From positions 1 to 35,135 of the forward strand of contig JAFYMW010000068.1 in NCBI GenBank assembly GCA_017548165.1: 35,135 nt of DNA, written 5' to 3'. Shown piece after piece: positions 1 to 8,881 of this stretch; within the stretch, counting starts at the first letter, position 1, and the number at the start of each line of letters is the position of its first letter. A program made the translations under genes and the position numbers. The DNA comes from Bacteroidaceae bacterium. Lineage in GTDB: Bacteria > Bacteroidota > Bacteroidia > Bacteroidales > Bacteroidaceae. Below the pieces are notes generated by a model that was not told where the DNA came from, searched no databases, and saw only the letters and a list, made by a program, of their open reading frames with translations.

Positions 1-48
1 ACTCTGATGGTACTGGAGTTGGAGTGATGTAAACTCGTCTTTAGTCAT
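1..48 (-). CDS. Partial 5' end of an IS66-type accessory orf (TnpA-like), runs off the window
   Basis: On the minus strand an ATG at 46-48 opens a frame that stays open to the window edge and reads MTKDEFTSLQLQYHQS. This resembles the start of the small helix-turn-helix proteins (TnpA type) that open IS66-family elements in Bacteroidetes. Only 16 residues are visible, so the family call is a resemblance from memory. A good Bacteroidota promoter points into it at 87-117, which supports a real gene start here. The neighbouring IS4-type remnant makes a mobile-element context likely. It could instead be the start of an unrelated small protein. Confidence 0.35.
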   Translation of the reverse strand, partial: MTKDEFTSLQLQYHQS

Positions 49-86
49 AAAAATAGCAGTTTTAGTTTTGTTGCAATTTTGCAGGG

Positions 87-117
87 CAAAGGTACAACAC
101 TACTATAACTGCTACAA
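87..117 (-). promoter_or_regulatory. Bacteroidota promoter for the orf at 1-48
   Basis: Read on the minus strand, TTG at 115-117 is followed after exactly 20 bases by TACCTTTG at 87-94. This matches the Bacteroides sigma-ABfr consensus (TTTG, 19-21 bases, TAnnTTTG). The inferred transcription start near 80 leaves a leader of about 30 bases before the ATG at 48. Confidence 0.6.
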
Positions 118-145
118 TATGTATTTTATCGGATGCTTACGATAA

Positions 146-496
146 TATGATAAGGACACAAAGAGAGCAATTGTCGCTGTTTATCGTCGTCGCTGGCAGA
201 TAGAATCACTTTTCAAACAGATAAAACAGAATTTTCCCTTGAGATACTTTTACGGTAAAAGTGCTAATGCTATCAAAATTCAAATATGGGTGACATTGAT
301 TGCAAATTTACTTATATCACTATTGCAAAGTAGTCTTGAACGACGTTGGAGCTTTTCTGGATTGGTAACAATGCTTAGAATTGTCCTAATGTATTATCTT
401 AATATTCAAAACTTTTTTAATAAACCAGATGAAGACCTTAAGTTAATGCTTTTGAACGCTGCAGAACCACCACCAGAGAATCTGATAAACCTTTAA
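146..496 (+). pseudogene. IS4-type transposase, C-terminal remnant
   Basis: The frame is open from 146 (after a TAA at 143-145) to TAA at 494-496. It carries the C-terminal transposase core: a YRRRWQIESLFKQIKQNF segment (the Y-x-x-R-W-x-I-E signature of IS4/DDE transposases, ending in the catalytic E), then YFYGKSANAIKIQIWVTLIA. About 117 codons remain, where a full IS4-type transposase has roughly 350-400, so the DDE aspartates and the N-terminal domain are missing. There is no usable start in the remaining piece. The right end of the element probably lies between 497 and about 570, where GTGTACCGGACAG occurs at 547-559. It is therefore a dead element, perhaps cut by the IS66-type sequence to its left. 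Confidence 0.75.
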
Positions 497-505
497 GAAA
501 AAAGT

Positions 506-537
506 CTCCCAACTTGTGTATTTCAGCAAGTTGGGAG
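506..537 (-). terminator. Intrinsic terminator, probably of aspS
   Basis: CTCCCAACTTG (506-516) and CAAGTTGGGAG (527-537) form a perfect 11-bp stem with a 10-base loop. On the minus strand the stem is followed by ACTTTTTTCTT, a proper U-run. It lies 53 bases past the aspS stop. On the plus strand no U-run follows, so it serves aspS rather than the transposase remnant. Confidence 0.7.
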
Positions 538-589
538 GGGATGTGTGTGTACCGGACAGTAATAATTTCTATTGGAACTAGAGATAAAC

Positions 590-2380
590 TTATTCCTGAA
601 TGTTGATTGCCAGACTGAGTTCATCCAACTGCTTCTGATCAATGATGCCAGGAGCATCGAGCATTACATCACGACCGCTATTGTTCTTGGGGAAGGCAAT
701 GACATCGCGGATGCTATCGAGTTCGGCAAAGAGACTTACGAAACGATCCAAACCGTAGGCAAGACCACCATGAGGAGGTGCGCCATACTTGAATGCATTC
801 ATGAGGAAGCCGAACTTCTCCTGTGCCTGTTCTGGAGTGAAGCCGAGAATCTCGAATATCTTCTGCTGAAGCTTGGCATCGTGGATACGGATGCTACCAC
901 CACCAACTTCCACACCATTGATGACCATATCATAGGCATTGGCACGCACCTTAGCAGGATCTGTGTCGAGCAATGCCACATCCTCGGGCTTGGGAGAGGT
1001 AAAGGGATGGTGCATGGCCATAAGACGTTGCTCCTCGTCGCTCCATTCGTACATGGGGAAGTCAACAATCCACAGGCATGAATACTTGTCCTTTGGACGA
1101 AGTCCCATACGCTGACCCATCTCGAGACGAAGCTCACAAAGTTGCTTTCTTACCTTCATGGCATCCTCGCCAGATAGGATAAGGATGAGGTCGCCTGCCT
1201 GGGCATTCATCTTTTCCTTAAGTACCTGAAGGGTTTTCTGATTGTAGAACTTATCAACGCTACTCTTGACATTGCCATCAGCCTCTACACGGGCATATAC
1301 CAAACCCTTGGCACCAATCTGTGGACGTTTAACAAAATCGGTGAGCTGATCGAGCTGCTTGCGTGTGAGCACTGCCTGACCCTCGCAACAGATTGCACCA
1401 ATGTACTGGGCAGAGTCGAATACGGCAAAACCTTCGGGGAAGAGGCTCTCGACGATTTCGGAAGAAGCATTGTCTTGCTGAAGATTCTTCAGTTCAACAA
1501 ACTTCATTTCAAAACGAGTATCTGGCTTATCACTACCATAATACTTCATGGCATCTGCCCATGTCATGCGAGGCAATGCGGGGATATCAATGCCCTTGAG
1601 TTCCTTAAAGAGGTGACGGCTCATGCCTTCGAATACCTGAAGCACATCCTCCTGCTCAACAAAAGACATCTCGCAATCAATCTGTGTAAACTCGGGCTGA
1701 CGGTCTGCTCGAAGATCCTCGTCGCGAAAACACTTAACTATCTGGAAGTAGCGATCCATACCAGCAACCATCAGCAACTGCTTCAAGGTCTGAGGGCTTT
1801 GGGGAAGAGCATAGAACTGACCAGGATTCATGCGAGAAGGTACAACGAAGTCGCGAGCACCCTCAGGGGTTGAGTTCACAAGGATAGGAGTTTCTATCTC
1901 CAGGAAACCCTGTTGGTCGAGATAACGACGTACCTCGAAAGCAAACTTATGGCGCAACTCCAAATTCTTGCGCACATTGGGACGACGAAGATCCAAATAG
2001 CGATACTTCATGCGAATATCATCACCGCCATCGCTCTGTTCCTCGATGGTAAAGGGAGGAGTCAATGACTCATTGACGATATTGAGACCTACAACATTAA
2101 TTTCAATCTCGCCAGTAGGCAGATTCTTGTTCTTAGAGTAGCGCTCAGTCACTATACCAGTAGCTTGTACCACATACTCACGTCCTAATTTGCCAGCCTT
2201 GTGCTTGAGTTCGTCAGCACAGTCCTCGTTAAAGGCCAACTGTGTGATGCCATATCGATCACGAATGTCAACAAAAGTAAGGGCACCAAGGTTGTGAACA
2301 CTTTGTACCCATCCTGCAAGGGTTACCTCCTCGCCAACATTGGCAAGACGCAGCTCGCCACAATTTCTTGTTCTGTACAT
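590..2380 (-). CDS. aspS: Aspartyl-tRNA synthetase
   Basis: This class II synthetase charges tRNA-Asp with aspartate in the cytoplasm. It has 596 aa, the normal bacterial length. Residues 1-110 are the OB-fold anticodon-binding domain ([20 protein letters not shown]). Class II motif 2 is the [18 protein letters not shown] stretch near residues 217-234. The bacteria-specific GAD insert falls at about 290-400. Motif 3 is GLAYGLDRF (arginine at about 546). The [11 protein letters not shown] start is the usual one for the family. It is transcribed as a single gene and ends in a hairpin at 506-537. I saw no clear TAnnTTTG promoter in the 100 bases upstream. A perfect 7-bp inverted repeat sits at 2419-2436 in the leader. 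Confidence 0.98.
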   Translation of the reverse strand: MYRTRNCGELRLANVGEEVTLAGWVQSVHNLGALTFVDIRDRYGITQLAFNEDCADELKHKAGKLGREYVVQATGIVTERYSKNKNLPTGEIEINVVGLNIVNESLTPPFTIEEQSDGGDDIRMKYRYLDLRRPNVRKNLELRHKFAFEVRRYLDQQGFLEIETPILVNSTPEGARDFVVPSRMNPGQFYALPQSPQTLKQLLMVAGMDRYFQIVKCFRDEDLRADRQPEFTQIDCEMSFVEQEDVLQVFEGMSRHLFKELKGIDIPALPRMTWADAMKYYGSDKPDTRFEMKFVELKNLQQDNASSEIVESLFPEGFAVFDSAQYIGAICCEGQAVLTRKQLDQLTDFVKRPQIGAKGLVYARVEADGNVKSSVDKFYNQKTLQVLKEKMNAQAGDLILILSGEDAMKVRKQLCELRLEMGQRMGLRPKDKYSCLWIVDFPMYEWSDEEQRLMAMHHPFTSPKPEDVALLDTDPAKVRANAYDMVINGVEVGGGSIRIHDAKLQQKIFEILGFTPEQAQEKFGFLMNAFKYGAPPHGGLAYGLDRFVSLFAELDSIRDVIAFPKNNSGRDVMLDAPGIIDQKQLDELSLAINIQE

Positions 2381-2480
2381 ATATATTTAATAATTTCTTT
2401 TTCTTGTATTTTGGTGCAACTATATTTCCATATAGTAACACCACCCTTCTAATTGAAGTTCATCGATAACGACAACAAAC

Positions 2481-2518
2481 AAAAGGGATGACCTCTTTAT
2501 GTTGAAGTCATCCCTTTT
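2481..2518 (-). terminator. Terminator of tRNA-Lys
   Basis: AAAAGGGATGAC (2481-2492) and GTCATCCCTTTT (2507-2518) form a perfect 12-bp stem with a 14-base loop. It starts 4 bases past the tRNA 3' end and ends in U-runs on both strands. It separates the tRNA transcript from aspS. Confidence 0.75.
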
Positions 2519-2522
2519 GAAG

Positions 2523-2595
2523 TACGCCCTCAGGGGCTCGAACCCTGGACCCATTGATTAAGAGTCAATTGCTCTACCAACTGAGCTAAGGACGC
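2523..2595 (-). tRNA. tRNA-Lys, anticodon CTT
   Basis: The minus strand folds as a full cloverleaf. The acceptor arm is GCGTCCT/AGGGCGT (with a G-U at position 1-72), the D-arm is GCTC/GAGC, and the anticodon stem is ATTGA/TCAAT around loop CTCTTAA, giving anticodon CTT (reads AAG). The T-arm is CAGGG/CCCTG with loop TTCGAGC. The discriminator is A and CCA is not encoded. There is no extra arm and no intron. A strong promoter lies upstream and a hairpin terminator immediately downstream, so it is a monocistronic tRNA. Confidence 0.95.
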
Positions 2596-2618
2596 ATAAT
2601 CTTATCGATTTCCGACTG

Positions 2619-2650
2619 CAAAGATACGGAGTTTATCCGGAATGACCAAA
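2619..2650 (-). promoter_or_regulatory. Promoter of tRNA-Lys
   Basis: On the minus strand TTTG (2647-2650), 20 bases, TATCTTTG (2619-2626) fits the Bacteroidota consensus exactly. The expected start is about 15-20 bases before the mature tRNA 5' end at 2595. Confidence 0.75.
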
Positions 2651-2685
2651 TGTTTTGGGTGATATTTTTCTTTTTCGATACGTTT

Positions 2686-3492
2686 TTATGCATTCAGCAC
2701 CATTAAATCACTTGCTTGCTTGCGTCTAAGCACATCTAGTTGAAAATCCACGCCTGCGATAATACCATATTCTCGAAGAACAGTTTCGTAGGTTTTTCTT
2801 GCCAACTCGGGGTGATTGTTTTCCTCGCTGAGATGGCACAACCAGACACGCTTCAAACGTGGCGATGCATGCTCTGCAATTAATCTAGCACTATCAACAT
2901 TGGAGATATGACCTCTACCACTACGAATTCTACCTTTAAGATATGCAGGATAGGGCCCCATCATGAGCATGTCCACATCGTGGTTGGATTCTATAACGAT
3001 GAAGTCTGCATTAGAAACCTCCTCTTGTATAATCTCTGTTGCATGACCTATATCGGTGATTACAAGAAATACTTCCCTATCCGTGGCTATACGATAACCC
3101 ACACAATCACTACTATCATGGGGTACACTAAAAGCCGTTATCATCATATCTCCCAATTCTATAGTTTGGGATTTATTTATAATCCGTGTGTATTCTGGTG
3201 TCAACTTGGTAGTGACACAATAATTTCGATTTATACCACGATGAACTTCCTCTGTGGCATAGATAGGCAGATGATAGTCATGGGCCAAATGTCCGACAGC
3301 CTTGATGTGATCTGCATGGTCGTGGGTAATAAAAACGGCATCAATATCCGTCAACATTATCCCCTTTTCCTTTAGGCTGTTCTTCAAGCTTCTCACACCA
3401 ACGCCAGCATCCACAAGAATTTGTGTATTATCCGTTGCCAGATAATAACAATTACCGCTGCTGCTACTGCCTAAAGATATGAATTTAATCAT
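2686..3492 (-). CDS. MBL-fold metallo-hydrolase, YycJ/WalJ-like
   Basis: This is a 268-aa metallo-beta-lactamase-fold hydrolase. The N-terminus MIKFISLGSSSSGNCYYL and the zinc motif THDHADH (H57, H59, D61, H62) are typical of the YycJ/WalJ group. Further ligands are in VPHDSSD and near ESNHD. Members are thought to act as exonuclease-like phosphodiesterases linked to DNA repair in Firmicutes; the role in Bacteroidetes is not settled. No signal peptide is seen, so it is cytoplasmic. It is monocistronic, with a possible promoter at 3539-3568. The assignment to the fold is firm and the exact substrate is unknown. Confidence 0.9.
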   Translation of the reverse strand: MIKFISLGSSSSGNCYYLATDNTQILVDAGVGVRSLKNSLKEKGIMLTDIDAVFITHDHADHIKAVGHLAHDYHLPIYATEEVHRGINRNYCVTTKLTPEYTRIINKSQTIELGDMMITAFSVPHDSSDCVGYRIATDREVFLVITDIGHATEIIQEEVSNADFIVIESNHDVDMLMMGPYPAYLKGRIRSGRGHISNVDSARLIAEHASPRLKRVWLCHLSEENNHPELARKTYETVLREYGIIAGVDFQLDVLRRKQASDLMVLNA

Positions 3493-3538
3493 GCCTGATT
3501 TAAGTTTATTATATCTGTAAACTAAGTCTAATCAAATG

Positions 3539-3568
3539 CAAATATATGAATTTAAGTTCACAAACAAA
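3539..3568 (-). promoter_or_regulatory. Probable promoter of the YycJ-like gene
   Basis: TATATTTG (3539-3546, minus) matches TAnnTTTG. A TTTG at 3565-3568 lies 18 bases upstream, one base shorter than usual. The leader to the ATG at 3492 would be about 40 bases. Confidence 0.45.
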
Positions 3569-3765
3569 AGACATTATATATATTTAACAAAAAAACAGGC
3601 GCAAATGTACACAACAACAGTCTATGCAAGCAAGAATACTAATACAAAAGACAATCAAGGTGGTAGAGAATAGTTTCCCCACCACCCTGATGTGTAAAGT
3701 ATATTTATTACTTAGAAGACCTCGAAGAGTTTTTCAGAACTTAAACTTTACTAACAAGAAACTTA

Positions 3766-6510
3766 TCAAGCTCTGGCACTACGATTGATAAGTAGTCTTA
3801 TCTTATCGTTAAATGCAGAAGCTTGCATCAACTGTTCTATGGTTAGATGCATGCGGTAACGCCAATAGTGATTGGCATTAGCAGGATTGTTGATACGCTC
3901 GTTCTCGATATCTTCGCTACGCAACGATTCGTCCATAGACAACCAGTCTTGCAGAGAAATAAGACAAAGCATGGATGGAGAGAACAAATGACGCGCCACA
4001 ACCTCTTCGCATAACCAGCCGGGCATTTCCACTGGTGCACGACCATCCTTCTGCAACATCTCGTTGAAGTATTGTTGGCGTCTCTGCTCATCTTCCTTCC
4101 ACCACAAACGTAGTGTTGGCATATCATGCGTAAAGATGGTTACAACGGATGTGTATGGATTATTCTCTAATCGACCAAAACGTAAACCATATTCCTTTGG
4201 CATAGCCTGAATCTCCAAAGAGAGTATGCGCAACTGATTCATCACAGGTCCTACACAAGCAGGCACCATGCCAAGATCCTCTGCACAACAAAGCATCTGT
4301 GTTGCCTCTACCAACGCTGGCAACTTCTTCAACGCCTCGGCACCCCAAAACTCGTTGTGACGATAGTAGTAGAACTCTTCATAGATACGATTGAAAGCAT
4401 CCTTCTCAGCCGAAGATAGTGTCTCGTAAATATATGTCTTCTGTGCAGAGATACGTGGTACATAACCCTCGCCAAGGTGTATAAACAATACATCCTGAAC
4501 GAGTGCGCACAATGCCTTTCTCAGTTGCAAAGCACGTGGATTATCGTCGATATATCCAAAATGTTCATGTATCTGACTCTCAGTCAAATACTGCTCACGC
4601 AACTGATACCAATCAGGACCAACGGCCTCGAGATAATGCGAGCGCAACTCCTCCAAACTAGCTTGATCCTTTAACAATTGACGAAGAAAAGCATCGGTGA
4701 TATATGGAGAAGTAAAATACTTCTCTCTCCATGTCAGACCTCTCTCCTCTATCTCTTCTACACTCATTGGCAGACATGGTTCAAAATGGCCCAATAATCC
4801 ACTTCTGGCTGATGTAGGAATTTCCCATATACGGAAGAATCCTAGGACATGGTCTATGCGATAGGCATCGAAATACTCTGCCATCTTGCGGAAACGACGT
4901 ATCCACCATTTGTTACCATCCTGTTGCATACGCTTCCAGTTGTATGTCGGAAATCCCCAGTTCTGTCCGTCAGCACTGAAGTCATCAGGAGGTGCACCAG
5001 CACTACCATCCATATTGAAATACTCTGGCTCTGTCCATGCCTCAACACTGGTACGCGAGATACCAATGGGAATATCACCCTTGAGCAAAACACCCTTATT
5101 GCGTGCATAGGCCGTAACCTCTCCCAATTGTGTAGAAAGTAGATACTGAACAAATATATAAAATCCTACCTGTTCTTTTCTCTCTGTGGCATATTCATGC
5201 ACCTTCTTTTCGTCATACTCCGATAGCACGCTCCATGAAGGAAAATAACTGGTATGTTCCTCATCTCTCCTATGACAGAAAACGCTATAAGCCAAAAGCC
5301 AATCCTGATTTTTGGCAATAAATTCCTTGCATGGTGCAGAAGCTAAAATAGTTGCTCCATCCTGTTCGTAAAGCCTATGTAGATAGTCTAACTTCAACTG
5401 CAACGAGCATTCGTAATCTAACAAAGGCAGACTGTTCAACCTATCCCTCTCCTGATAGTACATCTGCATGTATGCCTCATCAGCAATCCTAGGTAAACTT
5501 CTCAAGTCCAAATACAGAGGATGCAGGGCATATATACTAATGGCATTATAAGGATAACAATCGGTCCATGTTGATGTCTGCGTAGTGTCGTAAATAGGCA
5601 ACAGCTGGATCACGCGCATACTAGTACTATTTGCCCAATCTACCAGCATCCTCAGGTCACCAAAGTCACCAACACCCTGACTACCCTCGCTTCGCAATGA
5701 AAAGACTGGTATCACCACACCAGCAGCCTTCCAATGCTCATCTGGCATACGCAACCTTCTGTCCCAAATGACTTGCACCGTATTCTGGGGCAAAGGAATA
5801 GAAGACGACATATGATAGGCCGATTGGTGTTCAACAGTAAAACCTTCTGGAACTAGACTCTCCAAATGGGGCGAAGTACGATTCTCGCCCTCTTCCCACA
5901 AAAGCAAACTGCCATCTTCTTCGTTAACGACAACATACTTGTATTCAAAGGGAAAGTTCAATCCCGTTGCACTCAAAGTCAAGCACCACTCATGTGTACC
6001 TCCTCGAGTCATCTTGATGGCACGCTCTGGCATCCATTCACCCAATTGTGGCAAAGAACCCAGCAATGCCAACTGCTGACCCTTGACCAACTGTGGCGCT
6101 TGCACACGAAACAGCAATGTGCGATCGTAATACGTTATCTGAGGATCCTGTGACAATGTCTGTGCAACACAATGACTATATGCAGAAGAATACAGATGAC
6201 TTAACTGAGGAATCTCCTTCCAATAATCATGCAACAAAAATATGCGATGTTGATCGTAGGGGAATGTTCTTGGCACACCACACCATTCTCTTCTTACCAC
6301 TTCCTCATCTCGTGCTATGATATAGTTATAGGAAAAAGTCACAGCATCCTTCTCGTGTATCACCACCTCACCGCTCCACCAAAGTCCATCTTGTGTGTTC
6401 AGTTGGTGTATCTGCTTTACATCGGCACCACGTCTGCGCTTTAACAATATCTCCACACGTACATCCTCTCCCCATGCTGTACGATATTCCAGTTGAAATT
6501 GAAGTTTCAT
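3766..6510 (-). CDS. malQ: 4-alpha-glucanotransferase with N-terminal CBM20 starch-binding domains (DPE2-like)
   Basis: This is a GH77 amylomaltase that moves alpha-1,4-glucan segments between maltodextrins or glycogen. It has 914 aa against about 500 for the minimal enzyme. Residues 1-115 and about 130-230 look like two CBM20 starch-binding domains; the second has LALLGSLPQLGEWMPERAIKM. The GH77 barrel follows from about 255 (VIPVFSLRSEGSQGVGDFGDL). The nucleophile is D553 in RIDHVLGFFRIWEIP, the acid/base is E744 in CAEDLGMVP, and the third carboxylate is D796 in FTHDMPTLRLWW. The 191 residues between nucleophile and acid/base, against about 47 in the Thermus enzyme, match the insert of plant DPE2. 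There is no signal peptide, so it should act on cytoplasmic maltodextrin or glycogen. It is a single gene, with its own promoter at 6576-6606, divergent from the next gene. Confidence 0.95.
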   Translation of the reverse strand: MKLQFQLEYRTAWGEDVRVEILLKRRRGADVKQIHQLNTQDGLWWSGEVVIHEKDAVTFSYNYIIARDEEVVRREWCGVPRTFPYDQHRIFLLHDYWKEIPQLSHLYSSAYSHCVAQTLSQDPQITYYDRTLLFRVQAPQLVKGQQLALLGSLPQLGEWMPERAIKMTRGGTHEWCLTLSATGLNFPFEYKYVVVNEEDGSLLLWEEGENRTSPHLESLVPEGFTVEHQSAYHMSSSIPLPQNTVQVIWDRRLRMPDEHWKAAGVVIPVFSLRSEGSQGVGDFGDLRMLVDWANSTSMRVIQLLPIYDTTQTSTWTDCYPYNAISIYALHPLYLDLRSLPRIADEAYMQMYYQERDRLNSLPLLDYECSLQLKLDYLHRLYEQDGATILASAPCKEFIAKNQDWLLAYSVFCHRRDEEHTSYFPSWSVLSEYDEKKVHEYATERKEQVGFYIFVQYLLSTQLGEVTAYARNKGVLLKGDIPIGISRTSVEAWTEPEYFNMDGSAGAPPDDFSADGQNWGFPTYNWKRMQQDGNKWWIRRFRKMAEYFDAYRIDHVLGFFRIWEIPTSARSGLLGHFEPCLPMSVEEIEERGLTWREKYFTSPYITDAFLRQLLKDQASLEELRSHYLEAVGPDWYQLREQYLTESQIHEHFGYIDDNPRALQLRKALCALVQDVLFIHLGEGYVPRISAQKTYIYETLSSAEKDAFNRIYEEFYYYRHNEFWGAEALKKLPALVEATQMLCCAEDLGMVPACVGPVMNQLRILSLEIQAMPKEYGLRFGRLENNPYTSVVTIFTHDMPTLRLWWKEDEQRRQQYFNEMLQKDGRAPVEMPGWLCEEVVARHLFSPSMLCLISLQDWLSMDESLRSEDIENERINNPANANHYWRYRMHLTIEQLMQASAFNDKIRLLINRSARA

Positions 6511-6575
6511 AAAATATATGTAGAACTATCTATATTATTTTATATTTCACCTACCATAAATGGTGAATCTTTCTG

Positions 6576-6606
6576 CAAAATTAACAATTTACCATGAAAA
6601 TTCAAA
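6576..6606 (-). promoter_or_regulatory. Promoter of malQ
   Basis: On the minus strand TTTG (6603-6606), 19 bases, TAATTTTG (6576-6583). The leader to the ATG is about 60 bases and contains a small inverted repeat, TTCACC (6546-6551) with GGTGAA (6562-6567), which could be an operator or simply chance. Confidence 0.65.
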
Positions 6607-6646
6607 GACAATCTCCCACTGAGTGCACATGAAATGATAAAAAACA

Positions 6647-6677
6647 TTTTAAATATCCATCATTTTCCGTAACTTTG
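6647..6677 (+). promoter_or_regulatory. Promoter of the DUF3078 gene
   Basis: TAACTTTG (6670-6677) is a good -7 box. TTTT at 6647-6650 is a weak -33 box 19 bases upstream. The start codon follows at 6699. Confidence 0.55.
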
Positions 6678-6698
6678 TAGCACATTTAAATAAAAGGT

Positions 6699-8018
6699 AT
6701 GAAAAGATATATACTACCTCTAGCATTTTTTATATCATCATTGACTACACTTGCGGTCCCAGATAGCACACAACTTATTAAGAATGTGACATGGAAAAAC
6801 CGTATCGACTCTATTGCCAACATCTACCAACTTAAGATGCAATCCATCGTAGAGCAAAGGAATGAGGCATTAACCAAGCAAAGTAGTTGGAAGCAACCCA
6901 ACGTCTATAGTCTGCGTATGGTACTACCTCCTACATTCTATTCATCCGCTGTGCTACAACAATTCTCCACAGAGAATAATGTACAGTACAACGATACGCA
7001 ACTCATGTGCATGTGGTTAGTAAACAAAGCCTTATCCAAGTCGTATGTCAACACACCAGAAGCCATAACCCAGACCGACGATCAGGTAGAAGCATCGGGC
7101 ACCATACGCACCGATGTTGACGCATCATTGAGCACAAATACCAAACTGACAGACAAAGTTGTCAACGTAGATCTTGGCACCGAAATGGACGAACATGTGC
7201 AACTGATAACCAGAAGACCCAATTTCTGGAAATTCAGCGGTTCAAGTTCCATGCAGTTCACGCAAAGCTACTTTTCAGAAAACTGGTTCCAAGGTGGCAA
7301 CAATAACTACTCTATCCTGGGATCACTTACACTCAATGCCAACTATGACAACAAGAACAACATACAATGGGAAAACAAACTGGAGGTAAGATTGGGATTC
7401 CAAACCACTGGCGAGACAGACAAGAATCGCGCCATGAAACCTACTGACAATCTGTTGCGTCTGACAACTAAATTGGGTTACAAAGCATACAAAACCCTCT
7501 ATTATTCCACACAAGTACAGGCTAATACACAGATAGTTCCAGTCTACGATGCCAACAGCGATAACATGCGAACCAATTTCCTCTCGCCACTTAACCTCAG
7601 TGTCTCTGTGGGTCTTGACTACAAGTTCGCCACAAAGAATAACAAGTTCCGTGGCAATATCTACTTAGCTCCAGTTTCATACAACATGAAATATGTCCAT
7701 CTCATCGAACTTGCCAGCAAACATGGTATACCATCAGACCAGCATGCTTATCACAACTTCGGTCCTAGTATTACCGCCAATGCCTATTGGCAGATACTCC
7801 AGAATCTTTCATGGAATAGTCGAATCTATTGGGTAAGTAACCTCAGCTACACTAACATCGAATGGGAAAACACCTTTAGCTTCACGATAAACAAGTATCT
7901 TAATGCCAAGTTGTTCCTCTATCCCAAGTTTGACGATAGTAGTAAACACTATAAGGGCGAACATGGCTACATCATGATGAAGGAGTGGCTTTCATTTGGC
8001 TTCAACTATAGTTGGTAA
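6699..8018 (+). CDS. DUF3078 family outer-membrane beta-barrel protein
   Basis: This 439-aa protein has an N-terminal signal peptide (MKRYILPLAFFISSLTTLAV). The C-terminal two thirds carry the DUF3078 pattern: FTQSYFSENWFQGGNNNYS near residue 190, repeated short amphipathic strands, then INKYLNAKLFLYPKFDD and a final aromatic residue (W). That layout suggests a beta-barrel inserted by the Bam machinery. The first 150 residues are a less conserved periplasmic region. The function of the family is not known; it is widespread in Bacteroidetes. engB follows after 65 bases with no terminator between them, so they may be cotranscribed. Confidence 0.8.
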   Translation: MKRYILPLAFFISSLTTLAVPDSTQLIKNVTWKNRIDSIANIYQLKMQSIVEQRNEALTKQSSWKQPNVYSLRMVLPPTFYSSAVLQQFSTENNVQYNDTQLMCMWLVNKALSKSYVNTPEAITQTDDQVEASGTIRTDVDASLSTNTKLTDKVVNVDLGTEMDEHVQLITRRPNFWKFSGSSSMQFTQSYFSENWFQGGNNNYSILGSLTLNANYDNKNNIQWENKLEVRLGFQTTGETDKNRAMKPTDNLLRLTTKLGYKAYKTLYYSTQVQANTQIVPVYDANSDNMRTNFLSPLNLSVSVGLDYKFATKNNKFRGNIYLAPVSYNMKYVHLIELASKHGIPSDQHAYHNFGPSITANAYWQILQNLSWNSRIYWVSNLSYTNIEWENTFSFTINKYLNAKLFLYPKFDDSSKHYKGEHGYIMMKEWLSFGFNYSW

Positions 8019-8083
8019 ATTAAAGACACCTACAACTTGCCTTTTCACACAAAGAATACCCATATACTCAACCCAATAACCCA

Positions 8084-8731
8084 ATGACAATTAAAACTGC
8101 AGAATATCTTATTTCAAGCGCACGCGTAGACCAATGCCCCTCAGAACCATATCCCGAGTATGCCTTTATCGGTCGTAGTAACGTTGGTAAGAGTTCGCTC
8201 ATCAACATGCTGGCAGACAACAATAAGCTAGCAAAGACATCGTCAATGCCAGGAAAAACCATACTCATCAACCACTTCCTTATTAACAGAGCCCCCGAAG
8301 GTAAGCTACCCTCTGCCATTGCTGCAAGACCATGGTATTTGGTAGACCTTCCAGGATATGGTTATGCCAAAAGAGGCAAAAAGGAACAAGAGAAATTTGA
8401 ACAGATGATATCTTCCTACATCTTAGAGAGAGAACAGATGACATTGTTGTTTGTACTCATTGATGTACGCCTCGAACCACAGAAGATTGATCTCGAATTC
8501 TTTGAATGGTTAGGCGAAAATGGTATCCCCTTTGCCATTATCTTCACCAAGGCAGATAAGATTAGCAAGGGAAAACTCGGAGGCAATGTCAAACACTACC
8601 TTAAGGTACTATCGCAACAATGGGAAGAATTACCTCCGTACATTGTCACCAGCAGCGAAACTGGTATGGGACGTGAAGATGTGCTCAACTACATTGGCGA
8701 AGTCACCGAAATGATTTCAAAAACAGAGTAA
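8084..8731 (+). CDS. engB: Ribosome-biogenesis GTPase EngB (YihA/YsxC)
   Basis: This TrmE-Era-type GTPase is needed for large-subunit ribosome assembly. It has 215 aa. G1 is GRSNVGKS (30-37), G2 is within the PGKT at 56-59, G3 is DLPG (88-91), G4 is TKAD (155-158) and G5 is SSE (190-192). The family signature [14 protein letters not shown] is intact. Between the HFLIN strand and WYLVDLPG there are about 15 residues (69-83, [15 protein letters not shown]), where most homologs I know have two or three. This is an extra loop in the switch I/beta3 hairpin. All catalytic motifs are complete, so it should be active. Confidence 0.96.
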   Translation: MTIKTAEYLISSARVDQCPSEPYPEYAFIGRSNVGKSSLINMLADNNKLAKTSSMPGKTILINHFLINRAPEGKLPSAIAARPWYLVDLPGYGYAKRGKKEQEKFEQMISSYILEREQMTLLFVLIDVRLEPQKIDLEFFEWLGENGIPFAIIFTKADKISKGKLGGNVKHYLKVLSQQWEELPPYIVTSSETGMGREDVLNYIGEVTEMISKTE

Positions 8732-8825
8732 TACATCTTGTATTATTTACTCACCATCAAACAATATTTGTAGCTGAAAAGATAGAAAATATATTGAATC
8801 TTATCCTTGAAGTTACATCTACACA

Positions 8826-8858
8826 CAAGATGAGCCCCCAATATGGAGGCTCATCTTG
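8826..8858. terminator. Bidirectional terminator between engB and rubredoxin
   Basis: CAAGATGAGCC (8826-8836) and GGCTCATCTTG (8848-8858) form a perfect 11-bp stem with an 11-base loop, followed on the plus strand by TTTATAA. It lies between convergent genes (engB stop at 8731, rubredoxin stop at 8882) and can serve both. Confidence 0.65.
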
Positions 8859-8881
8859 TTTATAATGGTATTTGTGTACTA

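Noticed and set aside
572-1081. A 169-codon plus-strand frame across the end of aspS
   Set aside because: It lies antisense to a clear aspartyl-tRNA synthetase and its product resembles no protein.
1475-1873. A 132-codon plus-strand frame inside aspS
   Set aside because: Antisense shadow of the synthetase, with no promoter or recognisable domain.
3600-3690. Possible terminator of malQ (GGTGG/CCACC pairing)
   Set aside because: The stem is short and ambiguous and the U-run weak, so it was not listed.
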